This document shows, one piece after another, positions 24,162 to 31,787 of a stretch of 50,373 bases of DNA (positions within the stretch are counted from its first letter, which is position 1; every line of letters begins with the position of its first letter). Made by a program: the position numbers and the translations under genes. The stretch comes from Rhizobium sp. Q54 (GTDB lineage Bacteria > Pseudomonadota > Alphaproteobacteria > SMXQ01). Below the pieces are notes generated by a model, which saw only the letters and a program-made list of their open reading frames with translations, was not told the DNA's origin and did no database searches. Where the stretch lies: positions 1 to 50,373 of the forward strand of contig CAMAVH010000005.1 in assembly GCA_945861615.1 (NCBI GenBank). The letters are read 5' to 3'.

Positions 24162-24803
24162 TTATTCCGCTGCCGGCAGATGCCGGATCTCGGCGGCGAT
24201 CTTCGGCCATTCGAGACGTTCCTTGAGGCTTTCCCAGGACCGCAGCATGCGGAAGCGTACCGTGTTGACGACCATCTCCTCGTCGGGCCTGCGAATGTCC
24301 GGATGCAGCGGGAGCTGGGCGAAAATCGTCTGCCCGGCCGATACGGCGATCTGCTCGGGGGCGGCAGGCGGCAGCGCGGCGCTGGCGGCAAGGCGCGCGG
24401 CGAAGGCTTGCTCCAGACCAAGCCAGCCATCCTCGCGATGGCTGGGAGGCGGATAGACCGCAAGAGCTTGGTGGAAAAGATTGCGCCATTCGGCGGCGGC
24501 CCCGCCCGGCGGCAAATACGGCCGGGCCGCACCTTCGATGATCATGACCAAATCGGCCAGGACTGCGCCATAGGCCTCCCAACGGGTGACCTCTATGGCA
24601 TCGAGAAAGGCGGTTTCATTGAACAGTTTCGGCCCCAAGAAGCCGGTGCGCGCGCGAAGATAGTTGTAGGTCGCGCTCTGCGCCACATGGGCGCTTTCCT
24701 GGGCCATGGCGGTTTTCAGGGCGTCGAGATCGGCGATCTTGGCGCGTCCCGGAGAGCGTCCGAACAGGCGTTCGCTGAAGGCGCTGCGGATGGTATCGAA
24801 CAA
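24162..24803 (-). CDS. Conserved hypothetical protein in symporter-associated operon
   Basis: 213-residue soluble protein that I do not recognise. It begins with a likely TTG codon (MFDTIRSAFSERLFG) preceded by an AGGGGG ribosome site. It appears mainly alpha-helical, with no signal peptide, membrane helix or catalytic motif. A conserved-looking segment is YNYLRARTGFLGPKLFNETAF near residue 46. It is the first gene of the operon with the membrane exonuclease and the CBS/DUF294 protein, and diverges from the DUF4212/symporter genes, so a regulatory or accessory role for that transporter is possible. Confidence 0.75.
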   Translation of the reverse strand: MFDTIRSAFSERLFGRSPGRAKIADLDALKTAMAQESAHVAQSATYNYLRARTGFLGPKLFNETAFLDAIEVTRWEAYGAVLADLVMIIEGAARPYLPPGGAAAEWRNLFHQALAVYPPPSHREDGWLGLEQAFAARLAASAALPPAAPEQIAVSAGQTIFAQLPLHPDIRRPDEEMVVNTVRFRMLRSWESLKERLEWPKIAAEIRHLPAAE

Positions 24804-25135
24804 GAAACCCCCTCGCCGAATATTTTACATTCATAGGTCGTTGTTTCGGCTGTGGGAAAATGATACTGATGTTTTCGCGCCCTGACGAGATGCCGCGTTC
24901 TACCGCGGTCGACTTAGGTGCGTTAGTTGTCGGAGGTATCCGTCGAGAGAGAACGGAAATTCCGGCGGGGGTGGCTTGCGCGTTCGACCGCAACACCGTT
25001 TGTGTCCGCGATCGAGCCGTGGCCTTAACAGGGGCTTGGCGGGGACTTTGCATTTCTCGTCTCACCGCACTGAAGCGGCGACCGCGCTACGCGGCCGTTT
25101 CGCCATGTCCCGACTTACTCTGGGAGTCTTAGGAC
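24804..25135. other. Divergent intergenic region upstream of the symporter genes
   Basis: 332 bp without a convincing gene. It contains a sigma-54-like promoter match toward the symporter (25036-25052), a small hairpin CCGCG-CTA-CGCGG near 25082-25094, and an AT-richer segment near the start of the minus-strand operon (24815-24870). Confidence 0.6.
25036..25052 (+). promoter_or_regulatory. Candidate sigma-54 (-24/-12) promoter
   Basis: TTGGC-GGGGACT-TTGCA matches the TGGC-N7-TTGC pattern with the required GG-N10-GC spacing. It would start transcription near 25063-25065, about 70 bases before the DUF4212 ATG. No activator site was identified. Confidence 0.45.
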
Positions 25136-25402
25136 ATGGCAGAGAAAATTTCGCCTGAGAAGGCGGAAGCCCACTGGTCGAAGACCAGGGCTCTGATGTG
25201 GACGTCGCTCGCCATATGGTTTCTGTCTAGCTTTTTCGTTCATTTCTTCGCGCCGTCACTCAATAAAATCGTGATCTTCGGATTCCCGCTCGGCTTCTAC
25301 ATGGCCGCGCAAGGTTCGCTGATCATTTTTGTCGTCCTCATCTTCTGGTTCGCCATCAAGCAGAACAAGATCGATGAGGAATTCGGCGTCGCTGAAGACT
25401 GA
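25136..25402 (+). CDS. DUF4212 small subunit of a sodium:solute symporter
   Basis: 88 residues with two membrane helices (TSLAIWFLSSFFVHFFAPSL and AAQGSLIIFVVLIFWFAI), and the small-subunit pattern of DUF4212. Such proteins are encoded directly before large sodium:solute symporter subunits. ATG 25136 has a GGGAG site 9 bases upstream. The next gene starts 14 bp later. Confidence 0.92.
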   Translation: MAEKISPEKAEAHWSKTRALMWTSLAIWFLSSFFVHFFAPSLNKIVIFGFPLGFYMAAQGSLIIFVVLIFWFAIKQNKIDEEFGVAED

Positions 25403-25416
25403 GCGGGGGAAAGAAC

Positions 25417-27162
25417 ATGCTCAAAGGCGATTTCATCAGCAACCTGGGTAAGGTCTACGGGATCTACACGGGCGGCTTCATCGGCTTCGTTATCGTGCTC
25501 GCGATTCTCGAGCAGATGGGAGTGCCCAATCAGATCATCGGCTATCTCTTCGTCTTCATGACGATCGGCATCTACGCCCTCATCGGCGTGTTGTCGCGGA
25601 CGGCCCAAATCTCTGAATATTACGTCGCCGGACGGCGCGTGCCCGCGATCTACAACGGCATGGCGACCGGGTCGGACTGGATGAGCGGCGCGAGCTTCGT
25701 CGGCATGGCCGGCACGCTCTATCTGCTCGGCTACGACGGCTTGGCCTTCGTCCTCGGTTGGACCGGCGGGTACGTGCTCGTCGCCGTGCTGCTTGCGCCC
25801 TACCTGCGCAAGTTCGGCGCCTTTACGGTGCCTGACTTCCTGGCCGTGCGCTACGGCGGCAACATCGCCCGTTCGGTCGGCATCATCGTGCTGATCTCCT
25901 GCTCCTTCACATACGTGACGGCGCAGATCTACGCGACGGGCATCATCACCTCGCGCTTCCTCGGCCTCAGCTTCGAAGTCGCGGTGTTCGCCGGCCTGCT
26001 CGGCATCCTGCTCTGCTCGATGCTCGGCGGCATGCGCGCCGTCACCTGGACGCAAGTCGCGCAATACATCATCCTGATCATCGCCTACCTCACTCCGGTG
26101 GTGATCCTGTCCGCCCAAATCACGGGCGTGCCGATCCCGCAATTGATGTACGGCGGCATTCTCGAAAAGATCAGCGTCCTCGAAGGCCAGATGGGCATCG
26201 TGAAATCTCACGTTCAGCCCTTCACGACCTACGATCCGCTGAACTACTTTGCCTTGATCCTCTGCCTGATGCTCGGCACCGCGTCCCTGCCGCACATCCT
26301 GATGCGCTACTTCACGACGCCGAGCGTCCGCGAAGCGCGCATTTCGGTGGGCTGGTCGCTGCTGTTCATCTTCCTGCTGTATTTCACGGCGCCGTCCTAC
26401 GCGGCTTTCGCGAAATACGAGGTGCTGACCAACGTCGTCGGCCAGCCGATCGCCTCCTTGCCAGCTTGGGTGAAGGCCTGGGGCGACATCGGCCTGGTCA
26501 CGATCAAGGACGCGAACCTTGACGGCATCCTTCAGTGGGCGGAGCTCAATATCAATACCGACGTGATCGTGCTGGCGACGCCCGAAATCGCCGGTCTGCC
26601 TTACGTCGTCGCCGGCCTCGTGGCGGCAGGTGGCCTTGCCGCTGCGCTGTCCACCGCCGACGGCCTGCTGCTGGCCATCGCCAACGCCTTGAGCCACGAC
26701 ATCTACTACAAGATGGTCGATCCCAAGGCCGATTCGAAGCGGCGTCTGATCGTCGCCCGCGTGCTACTGGTCTTCGTCGCAGTCATCGCGGCATGGCTCG
26801 CCAGCACGAAGCCCAGCGACATCCTCTCGATGGTCGCCTGGGCCTTCTCCATCGCCGCGTCGGGGCTGTTCGCGCCTCTGGTCCTCGGCGTCTGGTGGAA
26901 ACGGGCGACCTCGGCCGGCGCCGTCTGCGGCATGATCGCCGGCTTCGGCGTTTGCATGTTCTACCTGGTCGGCACGCAATACGGCGGCATGCAGACCTGG
27001 TTCGGCGTGCGCAATATCTCGGCCGGCTTGTTCGGCATTCCGGCGGCCTTCGTGGTCACATGGGTGGTGAGCCTGCTGACGCCGGCACCGTCGAAGGACA
27101 TGCAGGACTTCGTCGACAGCATCCGGTTGCCGCGCGGCGGCCCGATCATGCAGGAAAACTAA
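25417..27162 (+). CDS. Sodium:solute symporter large subunit (acetate-type, VC_2705-like subfamily)
   Basis: 581 residues with about 13 membrane helices. Symporter features are ISEYYVAGRRVPAIYNGMATG near residue 66, SDWMSGASFVGMAGTLYLLG near 88, and the SSS signature region GMRAVTWTQVAQYIILIIAYLTPVV near 205. The small DUF4212 gene upstream and the divergent CBS/DUF294 and exonuclease genes define the VC_2705-type group, which includes transporters of acetate and other short carboxylates. The cargo is inferred. A GGGGGAAAG site precedes the ATG; a strong terminator follows the gene. Confidence 0.92.
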   Translation: MLKGDFISNLGKVYGIYTGGFIGFVIVLAILEQMGVPNQIIGYLFVFMTIGIYALIGVLSRTAQISEYYVAGRRVPAIYNGMATGSDWMSGASFVGMAGTLYLLGYDGLAFVLGWTGGYVLVAVLLAPYLRKFGAFTVPDFLAVRYGGNIARSVGIIVLISCSFTYVTAQIYATGIITSRFLGLSFEVAVFAGLLGILLCSMLGGMRAVTWTQVAQYIILIIAYLTPVVILSAQITGVPIPQLMYGGILEKISVLEGQMGIVKSHVQPFTTYDPLNYFALILCLMLGTASLPHILMRYFTTPSVREARISVGWSLLFIFLLYFTAPSYAAFAKYEVLTNVVGQPIASLPAWVKAWGDIGLVTIKDANLDGILQWAELNINTDVIVLATPEIAGLPYVVAGLVAAGGLAAALSTADGLLLAIANALSHDIYYKMVDPKADSKRRLIVARVLLVFVAVIAAWLASTKPSDILSMVAWAFSIAASGLFAPLVLGVWWKRATSAGAVCGMIAGFGVCMFYLVGTQYGGMQTWFGVRNISAGLFGIPAAFVVTWVVSLLTPAPSKDMQDFVDSIRLPRGGPIMQEN

Positions 27163-27185
27163 ACCGGCTCACGCCGTCTTGAAAC

Positions 27186-27217
27186 GGGTGCGGAACTTCG
27201 GTTCCGCACCCTTTTTC
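27186..27217 (+). terminator. Intrinsic terminator after the symporter gene
   Basis: GGGTGCGGAAC (27186-27196), a TTCG tetraloop, GTTCCGCACCC (27201-27211) and a TTTTT tract: an 11-bp perfect stem with all marks of a Rho-independent terminator. Confidence 0.95.
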
Positions 27218-27243
27218 TTCCCGTCATCCAGCGTCCGTATCAC

Positions 27244-27561
27244 ATGCAAGTCTCGCCGTTCTTTCTCGATTACTGGTTTTTCCATCTGGTCAATTACCTG
27301 CTGGCGGCGGTCGCTTACACGCTGATCGGGCGAATGTTGCTCAGTATCCTGGTCAAGCCGACCTCGAACTTTTTCGTCATGCGCTTTTTCCGCGTCGTGA
27401 CCGATCCGGCCATCTACGTGATGCGGCCGCTGACGCCGCGCTTTCTGCATCCGTTCTTCGTGCCGCTCTATGTCGCCTTTTGGGTCTTTGTGCTACGCTT
27501 CGTGTTCGGGATGGTCATGCTCAACTTCGGTCTTGCGCCCACCCTCGCGCCGGCCGCCTGA
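27244..27561 (+). CDS. Small membrane protein, YggT-like
   Basis: 105 residues with two to three membrane helices. The spacing of helices around DPAIYVMRPLTPRFLHPFFV resembles the YggT family (helix, amphipathic DP..RP..P loop, helix), but the match is weak. No ribosome site is evident before ATG 27244. Function unknown; it lies just after the symporter terminator and before another small membrane protein. Confidence 0.6.
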   Translation: MQVSPFFLDYWFFHLVNYLLAAVAYTLIGRMLLSILVKPTSNFFVMRFFRVVTDPAIYVMRPLTPRFLHPFFVPLYVAFWVFVLRFVFGMVMLNFGLAPTLAPAA

Positions 27562-27627
27562 GGCGCCACCCACTCCCCCGTCAGCCGCGAGCGTGACCTG
27601 CGGCGCAATGTCGTGGAGGGCTGCGGT

Positions 27628-27990
27628 ATGGATCGGATACGCGAATTGGCTTGGCTGTCGGTGAGCCGCGCCTGCGGCTTCGCCACCCTGGCGATTTTTA
27701 CCGTCATGATCGCCCTGTCCTTCGATCCCGTGATGGCCGCGAAGTCCGGCGCGGTCCTGTTCCTAATCGCGGCGGTCGCCCTGTGGATGCTGGCGCGCCT
27801 GGCGCCGACGCGCAATCCGCGCCGCACCGAAGTCTGGTACATGCTCGACCCGCACGAGCAGCCGGCATCCGTCGCTGCCCAACGCGTCATCGGCACGATC
27901 ATGGCGGAGATTTACCGACGCTTCGCCCAATGGGCCTTGGCGGCGGGCATTGCGCTCTGGCTCATCAGCCTGCCGCTCAGCTGGATGTAA
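27628..27990 (+). CDS. Hypothetical small membrane protein
   Basis: 120 residues with three predicted membrane segments (ACGFATLAIFTVMIALSF, SGAVLFLIAAVALWMLARL, WALAAGIALWLISLPLSWM) and a central polar stretch NPRRTEVWYMLDPHEQP. ATG 27628 is chosen because GGAGG lies 8 bases upstream; a GTG at 27613 overlaps that site. I do not recognise the family. Its last 14 bp overlap the convergent molybdenum hydroxylase gene. Confidence 0.7.
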   Translation: MDRIRELAWLSVSRACGFATLAIFTVMIALSFDPVMAAKSGAVLFLIAAVALWMLARLAPTRNPRRTEVWYMLDPHEQPASVAAQRVIGTIMAEIYRRFAQWALAAGIALWLISLPLSWM

Positions 27991-30313
27991 CGGTCTGGCC
28001 TTTGGCCTGGCGAATCGCCCGCCAGACCTTTTCGGGCGTCGCCGGCATGTCGATATGCGTGATGCCATAGACTGACAGCGCATCGACGACGGCATTGGCA
28101 ACGGCGGGCATGGAGCCGACGGTGCCCGCCTCGCCCGCTCCTTTGACGCCGAGCGGGTTTGTCTTGGTCGGTACCGGATTGCAGACCACGTCGATGTGGC
28201 ACATATGGCCGGCGCGCGGCATGCCGTAATCTTGGAAGCTGGCCGTGAGCAACTGGCCGTCGCCGTCGTAGCGCACGTCTTCCATGAGAATTTGGCCGAG
28301 GCCCTGGGCGATGCCGCCGTGGATCTGGCCCTTCAGCAGCAGCGGATTCATCACGGTGCCGACGTCGTCGACCACCTTGTAGGCGACGACCTGAATCTGG
28401 CCGGTGTCCTCGTCGATCTCCAACTCGCAGACATGGCAGCCGTTCGGGTAGTTCGCCGCGGTGGCGGTATAGACCGCCTGCTCGATCAGGCCCGGCTCCA
28501 TCCCCTTGGGGATTTCCTTCGGATTGAGGGCGATCTTGGCGATCTCCTTGATCGTCAGGCTGCGGTTGCTGCCTGGCGATGAAAATACGCCGTCGACGAA
28601 TTTGATCTGTTCCGGCGTCGTCTCCAGCGCGTGGGCGGCGATGATGCTGGCTTTCGCCAGCAGCTTATCGGTCGCCAACAGCACCGCGCCGCCACCCAAG
28701 GTGGCCGAGCGCGAGCCGCCCGAGCCATGGCCGAAAGCGACCTTGTCGGTGTCGCCCGAGATATAGCGCACGTCGCTCATGGCTAGGCCGAGCTTGTCGC
28801 AGACGATCTGCTTGAACACAGTTTCATGGCCCTGGCCGTTCGACACCGAGCCGGCATAGATCGTCGCGCCGCCCGAGCGGTCGAAGCGCAGCTCGGCGCC
28901 CTCGACGCCGTTGTTGGCGGCTTTTTCGATGGTATTGGAGAAGCCGAGACCGCGTAGCTTGCCGCGCGTTTTGGCCTCCGCCCGGCGTTTGGCGAAATCG
29001 CCGTAGCCGGCGAGATCGAGGGCCATTGTCATGTTCTTTTCGAATTCGCCGGAATCGTATTTGAAAGTCAGGCCGGTCTTGTAGGGCATGGCCGAGGGGG
29101 GAATGGTATTGCGGCGGCGCAGCTCGGCCGGGTCGATCTTCAACTGGTCTGCCGCGATATCGACGATGCGCTCGATCATATAGGCCGCTTCGGGGCGCCC
29201 GGCGCCGCGATAGGGCCGCGTCGGGTTGGTATGGCTGAACAGGCCGACGACATGCACATGGATCGCCGGCGTGGTGTAAACGCCGGCCACCGAGCCGATG
29301 TTATTGACCGGCGGGTTGGTCGTGCCCTGCATCAGATGGCTGCCGAGATTGGCCAGGCTCTTGAGCTTGAGCGCGAGGAATTTGCCCTCGGCATCCAGCG
29401 CCAACGAAATATCGATAACATTGTCGCGCCCGTGCGAATCGCTCATGAAGGCTTCGGCGCGATTGCTCATCCATTTGACCGGCCGGCCGGTGAGCTTGGC
29501 GGCCAGCATGCAAAGGGGAATTTCCGGATAGATCGCGGACTTCATGCCGAAGCTGCCGCCGACATCGCCGGCGATCACGCGCAATTGCCCTTCGTTCACC
29601 TTGGCGAGGCGCGCGAGTTGCGCGCGGTAGGGATGCGCCCCCTGCACCGGCGTATGGACGGTGAAGGCCTCGTCCTCGGCGTCCCAGGCGGCGACGCAGC
29701 CGCGCGGCTCCATCGCGCTTGGCGCGACGCGGTTGATGACGAAGCGTTCGGAGATGACATGCTTGGCCTTGGCGAAGGCCTCGTCGACCATAGCCTTGTC
29801 GCCGATTTCATGGACGAAGCAGACATTGCCGGCGCAGTCGTCCCACACCAGCGGCGCGCCCGGTTCGGCCGCCGCTGCCGTGTCGGTCACGGCAGGCAGC
29901 GGCGCGTATTCTATGGCGACCGCTTCGGCGGCATCCATCGCCTGGGCCAAAGTCTCGGCGACGACGAAGGCGACCGGATCGCCGACGCGGCGCACGCGGT
30001 CCTTGGCCAAGGCCGGCGACGGCGTCGCATATTGCGGCGAGCCATCGGGCCGCTTGTAGGCGCCGCCGCCCGGGATGTCGCGATAGCCGGAGGCCGCCCA
30101 ATCGGCGTGGGTCAGCACGGCGATGACGCCGGGCAGCGCCAGTGCGGGCGCCGTATCGAGCGACAGGATCTTTGCGTGGGCATGGGGCGAGCGGAGGAAG
30201 ACGCCCTGGGCCATGCGCGGCAGCACGATGTCGCCGACATAGCGTCCGCCGCCCCGCAACAGCCGGGGGTCTTCGGAGCGCGGTACGCTCTGGCCCAATG
30301 CGAATTCGCCCAT
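27977..30313 (-). CDS. Xanthine dehydrogenase-family molybdopterin-binding (large) subunit, CoxL form II-like
   Basis: 778-residue molybdenum hydroxylase large subunit. It begins MGEFALGQSVPRSEDPRLLRG, followed by GRYVGDIVLPRMAQGVFLRS. The active-site loop reads PYRGAGRPEA near residue 367, not the VAYRCSFR of true CO dehydrogenase, so this is a form II aldehyde/purine/aromatic hydroxylase type. The C-terminal GVKGAGEAGTVGSMPAVANA near 722 holds the catalytic Glu. ATG 30313 has a GGGGAGAG site. No [2Fe-2S] or FAD subunit lies nearby, so partners must be elsewhere. Substrate unknown. Confidence 0.93.
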   Translation of the reverse strand: MGEFALGQSVPRSEDPRLLRGGGRYVGDIVLPRMAQGVFLRSPHAHAKILSLDTAPALALPGVIAVLTHADWAASGYRDIPGGGAYKRPDGSPQYATPSPALAKDRVRRVGDPVAFVVAETLAQAMDAAEAVAIEYAPLPAVTDTAAAAEPGAPLVWDDCAGNVCFVHEIGDKAMVDEAFAKAKHVISERFVINRVAPSAMEPRGCVAAWDAEDEAFTVHTPVQGAHPYRAQLARLAKVNEGQLRVIAGDVGGSFGMKSAIYPEIPLCMLAAKLTGRPVKWMSNRAEAFMSDSHGRDNVIDISLALDAEGKFLALKLKSLANLGSHLMQGTTNPPVNNIGSVAGVYTTPAIHVHVVGLFSHTNPTRPYRGAGRPEAAYMIERIVDIAADQLKIDPAELRRRNTIPPSAMPYKTGLTFKYDSGEFEKNMTMALDLAGYGDFAKRRAEAKTRGKLRGLGFSNTIEKAANNGVEGAELRFDRSGGATIYAGSVSNGQGHETVFKQIVCDKLGLAMSDVRYISGDTDKVAFGHGSGGSRSATLGGGAVLLATDKLLAKASIIAAHALETTPEQIKFVDGVFSSPGSNRSLTIKEIAKIALNPKEIPKGMEPGLIEQAVYTATAANYPNGCHVCELEIDEDTGQIQVVAYKVVDDVGTVMNPLLLKGQIHGGIAQGLGQILMEDVRYDGDGQLLTASFQDYGMPRAGHMCHIDVVCNPVPTKTNPLGVKGAGEAGTVGSMPAVANAVVDALSVYGITHIDMPATPEKVWRAIRQAKGQTVTSS

Positions 30314-30476
30314 GGCTCTCTCCCCAACGATTATCTGTCTTTGCGCTATTTCAGCCCAACTGCGCATGTTACGCCAGAGCCGTCTGCGAAACGCGGAACG
30401 CCTCCATCCGCTGGTCGTTGACGGCAAGCCCGTCGCTCCCGATGATGTCATTTCCCCTTTGTCAGGTTACCGTATC

Positions 30477-31163
30477 GTGATCGTCATTCTCGTCTCCGCC
30501 CTGTTCAAGGCCTTCGGCCAGTTCGACGATCCCGCCTTGCGCCGCGTCATGTGGCGCGGTCTCGGCTATGCCGCCGTGCTGTTCGCCATCCTTCTGGGGC
30601 TGTCCTGGTGGGGCCTCTCTGCCCTGACCTTCTTCGACATCGGCTGGGCCGATACCCTGGTCACCGCGCTCGGCGGTCTGGCGGTCGCCGCCCTCGCTGT
30701 GCTGCTGTTTCCCGGCGCGATGATCGCCGTGCAGGGCGTGCTGCTCGACGATGCCGCCGAAGCTGTGGAAAAGCGGCATTATCCCCAAGTCTCTGCGGCG
30801 GCGCCGACGCTCGCCGTCTCGATCTGGGCCTCCTTGCGCCTCGGCCTCGCGACGGTGCTGCTGAACCTGCTGGTCCTGCCGCTCTACTTCATTCCGCTGG
30901 TGAACCTGGTCGTCTTCTATTCGCTCAACGGCTATCTCTACGGGCGGGAGTATTTCGAGCTGGTGGCGCTGCGCCGCATGTCGGGTGACGAGGCCAAGGC
31001 GATGCGCAAGCGTCATTCCGGCGGTCTCTTTATGGCCGGCTTGGTGTCCGCCGGTCTGTTCAGCATCCCGATCGTCGGCTGGTTCATGCCGGCGGTTGTC
31101 GCCGCCTTCATGGTGCATGTCTTCGAGGGACTGCGCCGCGCCGAACAGGGGCGCGTGCGGTGA
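30477..31163 (+). CDS. EI24/CysZ-like membrane protein
   Basis: 228 residues with about five membrane helices. The segment NGYLYGREYFELVALRRM near residue 155 is characteristic of the EI24 domain, shared with the sulfate transporter CysZ. The GTG at 30477 is chosen because it starts the conserved N-terminus (IVILVSALFKAFGQFDDP); the frame is open upstream, but that sequence is not family-like and would overlap the divergent gene. It ends in a 4-bp overlap with the DUF924 gene. Function in this organism is unknown. Confidence 0.8.
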   Translation: MIVILVSALFKAFGQFDDPALRRVMWRGLGYAAVLFAILLGLSWWGLSALTFFDIGWADTLVTALGGLAVAALAVLLFPGAMIAVQGVLLDDAAEAVEKRHYPQVSAAAPTLAVSIWASLRLGLATVLLNLLVLPLYFIPLVNLVVFYSLNGYLYGREYFELVALRRMSGDEAKAMRKRHSGGLFMAGLVSAGLFSIPIVGWFMPAVVAAFMVHVFEGLRRAEQGRVR

Positions 31164-31735
31164 GCCGGCCCGAAGACATTCTCGATTTCTGGTTCGGACC
31201 GCCCGGCTCCGCCGAGCGCGACCGCAAACGCGATGTCTGGTTCAAATCCGATCCGGCCTATGACGCCTTGCTGCGCGACAGCTTTCTCGCCGACCAGCAG
31301 CGCGCCGCCGCCGGGGAATATGATTTCTGGACGAGCACGCCCGAAGGCAGCTTGGCGCTTCTATTGCTGCTCGATCAACTGCCGCGCAATCTTTACCGCG
31401 ACAGCCCCCAGGCCTTCGCGACGGACGCTCGCGCCCGCGATATCGCCGGTATTACCGTGCCGCGCGGCTTCGACCAGCTCTTGCCGCCGGTGTGGCGCTG
31501 GTTCGTCTATCTGCCGTTCGAGCACAGCGAGCGGCTGCACGATCAAGAGCGCAGTCTCAGGCTGTTCGGCGCTTTGCCCGCCACGCCCGAGCATGACGAA
31601 GTGAAGGATTACGCCAAACGGCACTATGATGTGATCAAGCGCTTCGGACGCTTTCCGCACCGCAACGCGATTCTTGGCCGGGAATCGACTCCCGAGGAAA
31701 TCGAGTTTTTGAAGCAGCCCGGCTCATCCTTTTAA
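31160..31735 (+). CDS. DUF924 family protein
   Basis: 191 residues of DUF924, a TPR-like helical family of unknown role. Diagnostic features are ILDFWFGPPG at the N-terminus, LALLLLLDQLPRNLYRDSPQAF near residue 62, and YLPFEHSERLHDQERSL near 115. The GTG start overlaps the upstream stop codon (GTGA), indicating translational coupling with the EI24-like protein. Confidence 0.93.
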   Translation: MSRPEDILDFWFGPPGSAERDRKRDVWFKSDPAYDALLRDSFLADQQRAAAGEYDFWTSTPEGSLALLLLLDQLPRNLYRDSPQAFATDARARDIAGITVPRGFDQLLPPVWRWFVYLPFEHSERLHDQERSLRLFGALPATPEHDEVKDYAKRHYDVIKRFGRFPHRNAILGRESTPEEIEFLKQPGSSF

Positions 31736-31787
31736 GTTCACGCCGCGCCACGTCCCGGGACGTTTACGCTGGCTGTCAGGATCGCTA

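Noticed and set aside
24142-24582. N-terminal extension of the exonuclease frame upstream of 24141
   Set aside because: It lies inside the unknown gene at 24162-24803 in another frame and is Arg/Pro-rich without protein character. The conserved protein begins just before its first membrane helix.
25297-26697. A 466-codon minus-strand frame opposite the sodium:solute symporter
   Set aside because: Composition is His/Asp/Arg-rich and low in hydrophobic order; it mirrors the codon bias of the symporter gene, which is certain.
28000-30313. True CO dehydrogenase large subunit
   Set aside because: The active-site loop is PYRGAGRPEA rather than the VAYRCSFR of form I CoxL, and the medium and small subunits are absent.
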